From Vaginimicrobium propionicum (GTDB lineage Bacteria > Actinomycetota > Actinomycetes > Propionibacteriales > Propionibacteriaceae), in assembly GCF_900155645.1 (NCBI RefSeq), contig NZ_LT706985.1, forward strand, positions 1-64,000: a stretch of 64,000 bases of DNA. The letters run 5' to 3'. Position 1 is the first letter of the stretch. Each line of letters opens with the position of its first letter. The notes under the pieces were generated by a model. The model saw only the letters and a list, made by a program, of their open reading frames with translations, did no database searches and was not told the origin of the DNA. Below are positions 8,379 through 16,065 of this stretch, one piece after another. The translations under genes and the position numbers were made by a program.

Positions 8379-9316
8379 AAGTTGCACGATTAATAACCAA
8401 CTATCTAGATCACATCGTCGTTGAACGGGGACTTTCAGACAATACGCTTAAAGCCTACCGTCGTGACCTAGATAGGTACTGCGAATGGCTAGCTGACCAC
8501 GGTATCAACGAAGTCGATCAGATAAGACCAGAAGATATTGCTAGCTATCAACGCGATTTAGCGGCTGGAGATGAAGCCCATGCTCCGCTTTCCACTTCAA
8601 GTCTGGCTCGCTCAACTGTTAGCGTGCGTAACCTACATGAATTCGCACTTGCCGAATCAGTGGCTGAAACCAATCCTGCAGCCGAAGTTCAGGTGCCTAA
8701 AATCGGCAAAAGGTTACCAAAGGCGCTAAGCGTGGTAGAAGTGCAGCAGCTGCTGTCCAGTATTGATACCACCACAGTGCTTGGGATAAGGGATGCATGT
8801 CTGCTGGAAATGCTCTACGGCACTGGTGCCAGAATTACCGAGGTGCTCAGCCTGGACGTTGACGACATCTCTAAGACTTTGGCAGATGATGAAATGGGCT
8901 TACTGCTGACCGGCAAAGGAAATAAACAACGCATTGTGCCGTTGGGTAGTTATGCGCGTAAAGCCTGCGATGCGTGGCTGATCAGAGGCCGTCCCGCAAT
9001 GTTGGAAAAGGCAGGACGGTCAACACCAGCATTATTCATCAATTCCTTGGGTAAACGATTGTCTAGGCAATCTGCTTGGGCGATTCTTCGGCAACGAGCT
9101 ATTCAAGCCGGTATTAACGCTGATATCGGGCCGCATTGTTTGCGTCATAGTTTTGCCACACATTTATTAGACGGTGGAGCCGATATTAGGGTAGTTCAAG
9201 AACTGCTTGGTCACGCTAGTGTAACCACTACTCAGATTTACACTGAGGTCACCATAGATAAACTGCGTGAGGTCTACCTGGCGGCGCATCCTAGGGCACG
9301 AAAAATCACCAGATAG
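8375..9316 (+). CDS. xerD: tyrosine recombinase XerD
   Basis: XerD resolves chromosome dimers at dif with XerC. The N-terminal SAM-like core-binding domain (residues 5-90) is followed by the catalytic domain with the active-site Arg in GTGARITEVLSL, Lys in TGKGNKQR, HCLRH and LLGHASVTTTQIYTEV (nucleophile Tyr near 288). I place the start at GTG 8375, overlapping the Nudix stop by four bases, giving 313 residues; TTG 8363 is possible. Chromosomal context and sequence indicate the housekeeping recombinase, not a mobile-element integrase. No dif-like site was identified in the window. Confidence 0.92.
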   Translation: MKVARLITNYLDHIVVERGLSDNTLKAYRRDLDRYCEWLADHGINEVDQIRPEDIASYQRDLAAGDEAHAPLSTSSLARSTVSVRNLHEFALAESVAETNPAAEVQVPKIGKRLPKALSVVEVQQLLSSIDTTTVLGIRDACLLEMLYGTGARITEVLSLDVDDISKTLADDEMGLLLTGKGNKQRIVPLGSYARKACDAWLIRGRPAMLEKAGRSTPALFINSLGKRLSRQSAWAILRQRAIQAGINADIGPHCLRHSFATHLLDGGADIRVVQELLGHASVTTTQIYTEVTIDKLREVYLAAHPRARKITR

Positions 9317-9318
9317 AG

Positions 9319-11496
9319 TTGATTTTCGTGTACCGGTTAGAAACCTTTCAGCGTCTAGACGAGTCGTTGCTAACTGCCTTGGGGGATAAAACCGAGCGTC
9401 GGTTAGCTACTCTAGGTCTTGTTAACCTGGCAGATCTGATTAGGTTTTTTCCTCGCCGGTTATTGACGGCAGCAGGAGCCAGCGATTTATCGAGCATCGA
9501 GGCTGGCGAATCGGTGGCAGTAGTTGCTAAACCAGCTAGATTGCAGATGATTTTGACGCCCGGCTCTTACCAAAAAGGTCGTCGCGGTTTGAAAGGGCGA
9601 TTGACTGGGGTTCTGGTTGATGATCGCTCTAGCATTGGCTTGACTTTTTTTGGTCGCGAGATTTATTTGAAGTTTTGGGAAAAAGAATTAAATCAAGGCC
9701 ACAACGGGATTTTCGTTGGCAAAGTTGGAGCCTACCGAGGTGCTTTGCAGATGACGAATCCGCAGTTCATCATGTTGGATGAAAATGGTCACCCAATAGG
9801 TCGAGGTAATCAAGACAAAATAAAACTTGCCGAGCGGTTGCAACGTTCTACAGCTATCGGTATTTATCCAGCCAATAAACATGTTGACACCTGGCAGGTA
9901 GCCGATGCCGCAATGGTAGCTACAGATCTGCTAGCGGGAATAAAAGATCCTATGCCTAAGAATTTACGCGCCGAATATGATCTTCCCGATCTTTATCAGG
10001 CGATATCCGATATTCACCGGCCTAAGGACTTAGCTAGCTTCGAACGCGGCAAATATCGCCTAAAATTTGATGAAGCGTTGGCCTTGCAAGTGGCGATGGC
10101 TACTAGGCGTTTAGCAAATCTCAGTAATAAAGCCATGACGATTGAGGTAAGAGATAACGGTCTACTTTCTAAGTTTGATGCCGGGCTACCTTTCGAGTTA
10201 ACCGACGGGCAACGTCAGGTTAGTGATGAGATTTTCACTGATTTAGCTAAGCCAACCCCGATGCAACGTCTTCTGCAAGGCGAAGTTGGTTCTGGAAAGA
10301 CCGTGGTTGCCTTGCGTGCCATGTTGGCCTGCGTAGATGCTGGATATCAAGCGGTATTGATGGCTCCGACGGAAGTGCTAGCTGCTCAACACTATGCCAC
10401 CATAAATGAGCTACTGGTATCTCTAGGCGTCCAGGTAGCTCTGCTTACTGGAGCTATGCCGAAACAAGAGGCAGACAGCGTTCGTGCCCGAATTGCATGC
10501 GGGCAGGCACAAATCGTTATCGGAACGCACGCCCTGATTGCTGATCGCGTGGAATTTTGTGATGTGGGGTTGGTAATAATCGACGAACAGCATCGCTTCG
10601 GTGTTCAACAGCGGGAGTTGTTAAAATCTAAAGCTGGTCTTTCCCCGCACGTTTTGGTGCTTACAGCCACGCCCATCCCGCGCTCAATAGCCATGGTGTT
10701 GTTTGGAGAATCACAGATTTCTGTGTTGCGCGAATTGCCTGTTGGCCGTCAAGACGTGCAAACCACCGTCGTCAACACTAAAGAGAACCCGAATTGGGTG
10801 CCAAGAATTTGGCAGCGGATAGCTGAGGAAGTGGCCGCTGGGCGGCAAGCGTTCGTGGTTTGTCCAAGAATCTCCGTTAGCGATGACGAAGGTGTAAGTG
10901 ATGCTGCCCCGCCGGCAGCAGTTGAAGATGTTTTCGCTACTCTTTCTGCTGGTCCCCTCAAAGGCTTGAGGTTGGGGATGTTGCATGGACGATTGAGTAG
11001 TGACGAGAAGCAATCAGTAATGAAGCAGATGGCTGCCGGCAGCCTGGATGTGTTAGTCGCTACTACTGTGATTGAGGTTGGGGTAGACATACCTAATGCG
11101 TCCGTGATGGTGATTTTGGACGCCGACAGATTCGGTATCGCCCAACTTCACCAGCTTCGCGGACGAATCGGGCGGGGTAATTTACCTGGCCTATGTTTGC
11201 TTACCACTGGCGTGGATCCTAAAGGTCTATCAGCCGAAAGGCTTCAAACTGTCGCCGCCAGCCGCGATGGTTTTGAGCTAGCCGAAAAAGATCTACTGAC
11301 CCGCAAGGAGGGTGACATCTTAGGGCTCGATCAGTCAGGCAGACGCTCTTCGTTGAGGTTGCTGCGGGTGGTTAACGACGCGAAACTGCTAGAACGGGCT
11401 AGATGGCTAGCCGAGAAATTAGTTACTGACTCGATTGAGGAGAGCGCAGATTGGATCTGCGATATGGTCACCTCAATCGAGTCACAAGCTAGCTAG
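9319..11496 (+). CDS. recG: ATP-dependent DNA helicase RecG
   Basis: RecG remodels stalled replication forks and branched DNA. The 725-residue protein has an N-terminal wedge/OB region (about 60-190) and a superfamily 2 helicase core with Walker A GEVGSGKT near 321, DEQH in IIDEQHRFGVQQ near 421, TATPIPRS, TTVIEVGVDIPNA and QLRGRIGRG. The DEQH box and RFGVQQ are RecG hallmarks. The start is TTG 9319 or GTG 9328, immediately after the xerD stop, so the two are likely co-transcribed. It converges on the next, minus-strand gene with only 16 bases between stops. Confidence 0.93.
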   Translation: MIFVYRLETFQRLDESLLTALGDKTERRLATLGLVNLADLIRFFPRRLLTAAGASDLSSIEAGESVAVVAKPARLQMILTPGSYQKGRRGLKGRLTGVLVDDRSSIGLTFFGREIYLKFWEKELNQGHNGIFVGKVGAYRGALQMTNPQFIMLDENGHPIGRGNQDKIKLAERLQRSTAIGIYPANKHVDTWQVADAAMVATDLLAGIKDPMPKNLRAEYDLPDLYQAISDIHRPKDLASFERGKYRLKFDEALALQVAMATRRLANLSNKAMTIEVRDNGLLSKFDAGLPFELTDGQRQVSDEIFTDLAKPTPMQRLLQGEVGSGKTVVALRAMLACVDAGYQAVLMAPTEVLAAQHYATINELLVSLGVQVALLTGAMPKQEADSVRARIACGQAQIVIGTHALIADRVEFCDVGLVIIDEQHRFGVQQRELLKSKAGLSPHVLVLTATPIPRSIAMVLFGESQISVLRELPVGRQDVQTTVVNTKENPNWVPRIWQRIAEEVAAGRQAFVVCPRISVSDDEGVSDAAPPAAVEDVFATLSAGPLKGLRLGMLHGRLSSDEKQSVMKQMAAGSLDVLVATTVIEVGVDIPNASVMVILDADRFGIAQLHQLRGRIGRGNLPGLCLLTTGVDPKGLSAERLQTVAASRDGFELAEKDLLTRKEGDILGLDQSGRRSSLRLLRVVNDAKLLERARWLAEKLVTDSIEESADWICDMVTSIESQAS

Positions 11497-11512
11497 CCGT
11501 TAAGCGGTTCAA

Positions 11513-11947
11513 TTAGTTTTCAGTCTTTGGCTCTTCGCCGAAACGGAAAGTGCGCCCAGAAATCTCGGTATCTGGGGTGATGCGTACATAATTCTTTTTA
11601 ATAGTTGGCACCCACGGCAGCAAAGGTAAAGCTGCCAGTAGACGCAGCTCGGTTTCGTCAGTAACGACCTCAGCGCGACCACTGACAATTACCGACCAGC
11701 CAGTTTCTTCGTTCCAACCATCAACTTCGAAGCAAACGTGGTTATTAATTGCCAGGTCATTGAGCTTAGATCCCTCAGCGGAACGGAAAACTATTGATTC
11801 TCCATCAACGGCATAGTTGATCGGGAAAACATCTGGTTTACCATCCTGGTCAATTACCGCGAGCCTGCCTAATTGTTGGGATGCGAGGTAGCCCCAAGCG
11901 GTGTCTTCGCGAACTTGGGATACCGGATTCTCGAATTGTTCGTCCAT
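11513..11947 (-). CDS. pyridoxamine 5'-phosphate oxidase family flavin/F420-binding protein
   Basis: The 144-residue protein has the split-barrel opening WGYLASQQLGRLAVIDQDGKPDVFPINYAVDGESIVFRSAEGSKL and the later block VCFEVDGWNEETGWSVIVSGRAEVV. This pattern is common in small actinobacterial FMN- or F420-dependent reductases of the PNPOx-like group. It is cytosolic, with no signal or membrane segment. It stands alone on the minus strand between recG and rsmD. The cofactor and substrate cannot be assigned from sequence; an antioxidant or reductase role is the general expectation. Confidence 0.8.
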   Translation of the reverse strand: MDEQFENPVSQVREDTAWGYLASQQLGRLAVIDQDGKPDVFPINYAVDGESIVFRSAEGSKLNDLAINNHVCFEVDGWNEETGWSVIVSGRAEVVTDETELRLLAALPLLPWVPTIKKNYVRITPDTEISGRTFRFGEEPKTEN

Positions 11948-11988
11948 GGTTCAATACTGGCGCATTTCGGACAACTTTGTTAGCCAGG

Positions 11989-12001
11989 TAGCCTGATCGG
12001 G
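11989..12001 (+). promoter_or_regulatory. -10 box for a probable leaderless rsmD mRNA
   Basis: TAGCCT at 11989-11994 matches TANNNT and is followed by exactly six bases before GTG 12001. No Shine-Dalgarno sequence precedes this start. Transcription would begin at or next to the start codon. No good -35 is visible. Confidence 0.45.
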
Positions 12002-12591
12002 TGACCAGAATTATCGCGGGTAGCTGTTCGGGCGCACAATTACGCACCCCAACGGGTGATAAAACCCGTCCAACCACCGATAAAGTCCGAGAAGCAGCGT
12101 TTAACGCTTTAACCGCTTGGTTTTCTGCTGCTGGGCAGGCAAGTGAAGAACAATTGGCTGGTTATAGCTTCTTGGATCTGTTTTCTGGCTCTGGAGCTGT
12201 TGGGCTAGAAGCGGCTAGCAGAGGAGCCAAGAGCGTCATGGTCGAGAAAGACCGAGCCGTCTCGAGAATAATAAAAGCCAATATCGCACACACTAAGCTG
12301 GCGGCTAGACTGGTCGTTGCTGGCGTAGAAACTTTCTTAGAATCAGAGCCTGAATCATTCGATGTGGTTTGGTTAGATCCCCCATATGCTTTAGCTAGTC
12401 AACGCGTTGAAAGTTTGTTAACTAAACTTGGATGCGGCTGGTTGGCTCAGGACGGACTGGTTATCGTCGAAAGATCAGCTAGGTCAGAAGTATTCATCTG
12501 GCCGAATGGTTACAGCGATTCTTGGCAGCGCAGATACGGCGATACTGTCCTAAATTTTTCTAGGTGGAACACTTCACAGGAGATTAAATGA
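12001..12591 (+). CDS. rsmD: 16S rRNA (guanine966-N2)-methyltransferase RsmD
   Basis: This 196-residue SAM-dependent enzyme methylates G966 of 16S rRNA. The opening MTRIIAGSCSGAQLRTPTG and TRPTTDKVREAAFNAL are typical of the family, followed by the SAM motif FLDLFSGSGAVGLEAASRGA and the catalytic DPPY in VWLDPPYA near residue 129. It starts at GTG 12001 with a possible leaderless promoter. The stop overlaps the coaD start (ATGA at 12588-12591). The rsmD-coaD pair is widespread in bacteria. Confidence 0.95.
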   Translation: MTRIIAGSCSGAQLRTPTGDKTRPTTDKVREAAFNALTAWFSAAGQASEEQLAGYSFLDLFSGSGAVGLEAASRGAKSVMVEKDRAVSRIIKANIAHTKLAARLVVAGVETFLESEPESFDVVWLDPPYALASQRVESLLTKLGCGWLAQDGLVIVERSARSEVFIWPNGYSDSWQRRYGDTVLNFSRWNTSQEIK

Positions 12592-13073
12592 GTGAGGCTG
12601 TTATAGCAGTAGTGCCCGGTTCCTTCGACCCAATTACTTTGGGACACCTAGACATCATTGCTCGCGCTAGCGCGGTGTTTAGCGAAGTTGTTGTGGCGGT
12701 GGGGTGCAACACAACCAAGAATTACCTATTTTCCCCTGACGAAAGGTTGGAGCTGGTCAAGGAGACTGTGGCCGGCATGCCCAATGTTTCGGCTGCCTTC
12801 ATCGACGGCTTGTTGGTTGATTTCTGTAAAGCCAAAGGTGAGTGCGTAATCGTCAAAGGGATCCGGTTTGGTTCAGATTTTGATTATGAATTGCAGATGG
12901 CTCAATTGAATAATGCGTTATCGGGAGTTGAGACCATATTATTGCCAGCTGGACGCGAATACGGAACGATTTCTAGCTCTATGTTGCGTGAAGTCGCTCA
13001 CAACGGTGGTGACATCAGCAGATTCGTTACTCCGACAGTAAACCAGGCAGTCCTTAAGCGGATCAGAGGATAG
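12588..13073 (+). CDS. coaD: phosphopantetheine adenylyltransferase
   Basis: CoaD adenylylates 4'-phosphopantetheine to dephospho-CoA in coenzyme A synthesis. The nucleotidyltransferase motif VPGSFDPITLGHLD carries the TxGH signature near residue 17-20, and the C-terminal YGTISSSMLREVA carries the ISSS-x-x-R element. Length, 161 residues, is standard. It starts four bases inside rsmD and its TAG stop touches GTG 13073 of the following gene's longest frame. Confidence 0.95.
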   Translation: MSEAVIAVVPGSFDPITLGHLDIIARASAVFSEVVVAVGCNTTKNYLFSPDERLELVKETVAGMPNVSAAFIDGLLVDFCKAKGECVIVKGIRFGSDFDYELQMAQLNNALSGVETILLPAGREYGTISSSMLREVAHNGGDISRFVTPTVNQAVLKRIRG

Positions 13074-13108
13074 TGAATCCCGTAATTACGCAAGGTAAGG
13101 TGGACAGT

Positions 13109-13624
13109 GTGAATCATGAATCCCAGTGGATAATTGGTATCCATAATTTGTCCGCATCCGGCGCCATGCGTCGGGTTGAAACAGAGATTCCAGCGCCGGC
13201 CGACATGAAAATCGCGTTAATCGGGGTGGACGAGGGTGAGCCTATTCGGCTTGATTTGCGTCTAGAAGCTGTGGTGGAAGGCGTGTTGGTTAGCGGCGAG
13301 TTAACCACTCGGTTACATGGCCAGTGCTCTAGGTGTTTAAACGAATTCTTTGAATCGACTATCTTTGAGGTTCAAGAATTGGTTTATTACCCAGGGCATG
13401 AAATGGAAGAGGATGCCTACTTGGTGTCGGATGACACTATTGATCTTGAGCCGCTAGCCCGTGACGCTATTGTGCTTAAATTACCGTTTTCTCCCTTGTG
13501 TGATGAGGATTGTGCGGGGTTGTGTCCAGTGTGCGGTCTAAACCTAAATGACAACCCTTCTCACGAACACGAGGCTGAGATTGATGACCGGTGGGCTAAA
13601 CTCAGGGGTCTTGATTTAAGCTAG
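13109..13624 (+). CDS. YceD/DUF177 family protein
   Basis: DUF177 proteins are encoded next to rpmF in most bacteria and are linked to 23S rRNA or L32 metabolism. This one has CSRC in the middle and CDEDCAGLCPVCG near the C-terminus, the paired Cys clusters of actinobacterial members that likely bind zinc. I prefer GTG 13109, after an aaggtaagg ribosome binding site, giving 171 residues; GTG 13073 overlapping the coaD stop would add 12 residues. Function is inferred from family and its position just before rpmF. Confidence 0.85.
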   Translation: MNHESQWIIGIHNLSASGAMRRVETEIPAPADMKIALIGVDEGEPIRLDLRLEAVVEGVLVSGELTTRLHGQCSRCLNEFFESTIFEVQELVYYPGHEMEEDAYLVSDDTIDLEPLARDAIVLKLPFSPLCDEDCAGLCPVCGLNLNDNPSHEHEAEIDDRWAKLRGLDLS

Positions 13625-13639
13625 GTTGGCACAGTCAGT

Positions 13640-13669
13640 TTGGAAACCACCGTGTGAGGCGGTTATTAT
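13640..13669 (+). promoter_or_regulatory. candidate promoter for rpmF
   Basis: TTGGAA at 13640-13645 and TATTAT at 13664-13669 are separated by 18 bases, a plausible vegetative promoter in the 133-base gap between the DUF177 gene and rpmF. It would leave a leader of about 80 bases ending in the AAAGGAGA ribosome binding site before GTG 13758. Confidence 0.5.
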
Positions 13670-13757
13670 TAAACGCTGTTGTGTCCGACCTTTGGTGTGC
13701 CCGGATACCCTGAGATGAACTTAGACTCGCCGACTGGCGATATTAAAGGAGACTAAC

Positions 13758-13949
13758 GTGGCTGTTCCCAAGCGGAAGATGTCCCGCAGCAATACCCGCT
13801 CGCGTCGTTCGCAGTGGAAGACGACTGCGGTCAAGACTGTCACCTGCGCTAATCCAGCTTGCCGCGCTCAGCATTTGCCGCACACGGCTTGCCCACAGTG
13901 CGGCCAGTATGGCCCGCGTGGTGATCGTCGTCAGGTTTTGGACGTTTAG
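13758..13949 (+). CDS. rpmF: 50S ribosomal protein L32
   Basis: The 63-residue protein begins AVPKRKMSRSNTRSRRSQW, the L32 signature, and keeps the zinc-binding cysteines CANPAC and CPQCG, so it is a zinc-containing (C+) form. The start is GTG 13758 behind a strong AAAGGAGA. It lies between the DUF177 gene and rnc, the usual arrangement; its stop is three bases before the rnc start. Confidence 0.97.
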   Translation: MAVPKRKMSRSNTRSRRSQWKTTAVKTVTCANPACRAQHLPHTACPQCGQYGPRGDRRQVLDV

Positions 13950-13952
13950 CTA

Positions 13953-14687
13953 ATGTCTGCGTCTGTTAACGCGGACGTTGCTGGAAGTGTGCTGGCTGAT
14001 TCCAAACTAGGCCAGGTGCTAGACGAAATCGGCGTGGGCATTGACCCCGCTCTGCTCGATTTGGCTTTGACTCACAGGTCTTGGGCCTATGAGAATGACC
14101 ATGCCCCCCATAATGAGCGCCTAGAATTTCTTGGTGACGCGGTTTTAGGGGAAGTTGTAACCGATTACCTGTATCGGAATTTTCCCGACGATGCCGAAGG
14201 GCAGCTAGCTAAGATGCGGGCGGCCATCGTTAGTGCAGTCTCGTTGGCAGGGGTTGCGCGGCAGTTGTATATCGGCTCACTAATCAAACTGGGTCACGGG
14301 GAAGAAACCACTGGCGGAGCTGATAAAACTTCGATTTTGGCTGACACTATGGAAGCCATCATTGGCGCAGTCTTCTTAACTGGAGGTCAAGAAGCTGCCA
14401 ACAAATATGTGTTGAAGATAATGGTGCCCCGTATAAAAGAGGTATCTCTTCAAGGTCAAGAGAGCCTTGATTGGAAGACTTCACTGCAAGAAATTGCCGC
14501 AGTTCAGGGATTCTCCACTCCCGCATATGAGGTAACGAGCTCAGGGCCGGAACACGATTTGACCTACAGTGCTTTTGCCGTCCTTGATCAAGAAAAATTT
14601 GGGCCCGGCGTTGGGCACAATAAGAAGATCGCTGAACAACAAGCCGCCGAAATCGCTTATTGTGCCTTGAAGGAGCGAGAAACCTAG
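13953..14687 (+). CDS. rnc: ribonuclease III
   Basis: RNase III cleaves double-stranded RNA in rRNA and mRNA maturation. The catalytic signature HNERLEFLGDAVLGEVV lies near residue 50, the second acidic cluster DKTSILADTMEAIIGAVF near 130, and the C-terminal third is a dsRNA-binding domain (WKTSLQEIAAVQG... GVGHNKKIAEQQAA). Length, 244 residues, is normal. The TAG stop overlaps the GTG start of mutM by one base. Confidence 0.96.
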   Translation: MSASVNADVAGSVLADSKLGQVLDEIGVGIDPALLDLALTHRSWAYENDHAPHNERLEFLGDAVLGEVVTDYLYRNFPDDAEGQLAKMRAAIVSAVSLAGVARQLYIGSLIKLGHGEETTGGADKTSILADTMEAIIGAVFLTGGQEAANKYVLKIMVPRIKEVSLQGQESLDWKTSLQEIAAVQGFSTPAYEVTSSGPEHDLTYSAFAVLDQEKFGPGVGHNKKIAEQQAAEIAYCALKERET

Positions 14688-15538
14688 TGCCTGAACTGCC
14701 AGAGGTTGAGGTGATTAGACGCGGCTTGGAACCTGTTCTTACCGGTCGGAAAATTGTTAATGTTCAGGTGCTTCACCCGCGCCCCGTTCGTTGGGACGGG
14801 TCCCAGGCCTTCGTTAAGTTACTTTCCGGCAGAACTTTTTCAACTCCTAAACGACGTGGAAAATATCTATGGTTCCCTCTTGATGACACCGATGCGCTGG
14901 TGGCTCACCTGGGGATGAGTGGGCAGTTTCGGATAAATGAGTCAGGTGATCCGTTAGCCAGAAATACCAGGGTGATATTTTCCTTGGATAACGGTTGCGA
15001 GGTTAGATTCGTAGATCAGCGAATGTTTGGTGGCTTGCAATATTCTGCTGGCGGCGCTTATTTGCCTAGTCAAATTACTCATATCGGACGTGATTTATTC
15101 GATCCAGATTTCGATATGGCAGCAACCGTGGAGAAACTTCGTGCCCGACGCTCGACTGTTAAGCGCTCGATGCTCGATCAGAAAATCGTTTCTGGAATTG
15201 GAAATATTTACGCTGACGAGGCGCTTTGGCAAGCGAAAACACACTATGATCACCCGACGAACAGGCTAAGCCTAAAACGTGCTAAAGCCGTATTGACTAG
15301 CGCTAAAGACGTTATGCTGCAGGCATTGAGTCAAGGCGGAACTAGCTTTGATGCCCTTTATGTCAACGTTAATGGCTCGTCAGGGTATTTCGGGCGCTCA
15401 TTGAATGTTTATGGTCGCACAGGTCAGCCATGCCCAAGATGCGGCACTAAAATTCGTCGAGATGTTTTTATGAATCGTGGTTCTTTCTTTTGTCCACGTT
15501 GCCAACGGCTGCCGAAGTCGAATCGGGGTGTGAAGTGA
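14687..15538 (+). CDS. mutM: formamidopyrimidine-DNA glycosylase
   Basis: MutM (Fpg) excises oxidised purines. The mature N-terminus PELPEVEVIRRGL supplies the catalytic Pro2 and Glu3, the beta-turn lysine is in RRGKYLW, QKIVSGIGNIYADEALW is the helix-two-turn-helix, and CPRCG...FFCPRCQ is the C-terminal zinc finger. The start must be GTG 14687, overlapping the rnc stop, because Pro2 has to follow the initiator; an upstream ATG at 14660 would destroy this. The product is 283 residues. The adjacent GtrA-like gene starts within its stop codon region (GTGA). Confidence 0.95.
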   Translation: MPELPEVEVIRRGLEPVLTGRKIVNVQVLHPRPVRWDGSQAFVKLLSGRTFSTPKRRGKYLWFPLDDTDALVAHLGMSGQFRINESGDPLARNTRVIFSLDNGCEVRFVDQRMFGGLQYSAGGAYLPSQITHIGRDLFDPDFDMAATVEKLRARRSTVKRSMLDQKIVSGIGNIYADEALWQAKTHYDHPTNRLSLKRAKAVLTSAKDVMLQALSQGGTSFDALYVNVNGSSGYFGRSLNVYGRTGQPCPRCGTKIRRDVFMNRGSFFCPRCQRLPKSNRGVK

Positions 15539-16065
15539 CGAAAAATATCAGCAAAACGTTTGCAGAATTTATTCGCTTCGGCCTTGTTGGCGGCTCGGGG
15601 GTGATCGTTAATCTCGTTGTCACCTACATAATGACGCAATTAAATGGGGGTACCGCCAACTACAACCGGGTGGTTTTTAGCCTTGGTGGGCTCTCATTCA
15701 GGTTTACCCTAGTCGTTTGGGTAGTGGCATTCGTCATTGCTAACATCTGGAATTTTCAAATCAACCGTTCCTGGACTTTCAAACGCAGCGAAAAACGCAG
15801 CTGGTGGGCAGAGTTCTGGCCTTTCTTTACTGTCGGTTTGGTGGCAGCTTGCGTTGGTATTCTCTTAAAAGAAGGATTCACTAACCCAGATTCGGTTATG
15901 TATCTACCTGATCCACCATTTAATGATCATGAGGGAATTAGGGCGCGCGAGTACTGGTCTCAGCTTTTCACCATTGTTATAACCACCCCAATCAATTACC
16001 TGGTAAACAAGGTGTGGACGTTTAGGGCAATAAAGCAGAACAAGGATCAGACAAATGTATCTTAA
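15535..16065 (+). CDS. GtrA-family membrane protein
   Basis: The 176-residue protein has four predicted membrane spans and the GtrA/DPMS pattern FIRFGLVGGSGVIVNLVVTYIM, IANIWNFQINRSWTF and PINYLVNKVWTF. Family members move or process polyprenyl-linked sugars for cell-envelope glycosylation. The start GTG 15535 overlaps the mutM stop by four bases, and the end overlaps smc by 11, so it is translated within the mutM-smc unit. A glycan-related membrane protein at this place is unexpected. A long loop with a DPPFND segment lies between spans three and four. Substrate unknown. Confidence 0.85.
   Translation: MTKNISKTFAEFIRFGLVGGSGVIVNLVVTYIMTQLNGGTANYNRVVFSLGGLSFRFTLVVWVVAFVIANIWNFQINRSWTFKRSEKRSWWAEFWPFFTVGLVAACVGILLKEGFTNPDSVMYLPDPPFNDHEGIRAREYWSQLFTIVITTPINYLVNKVWTFRAIKQNKDQTNVS

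Noticed and set aside
14660-14686. An upstream ATG for mutM
   Set aside because: Fpg requires Pro as residue 2, which only GTG 14687 provides.
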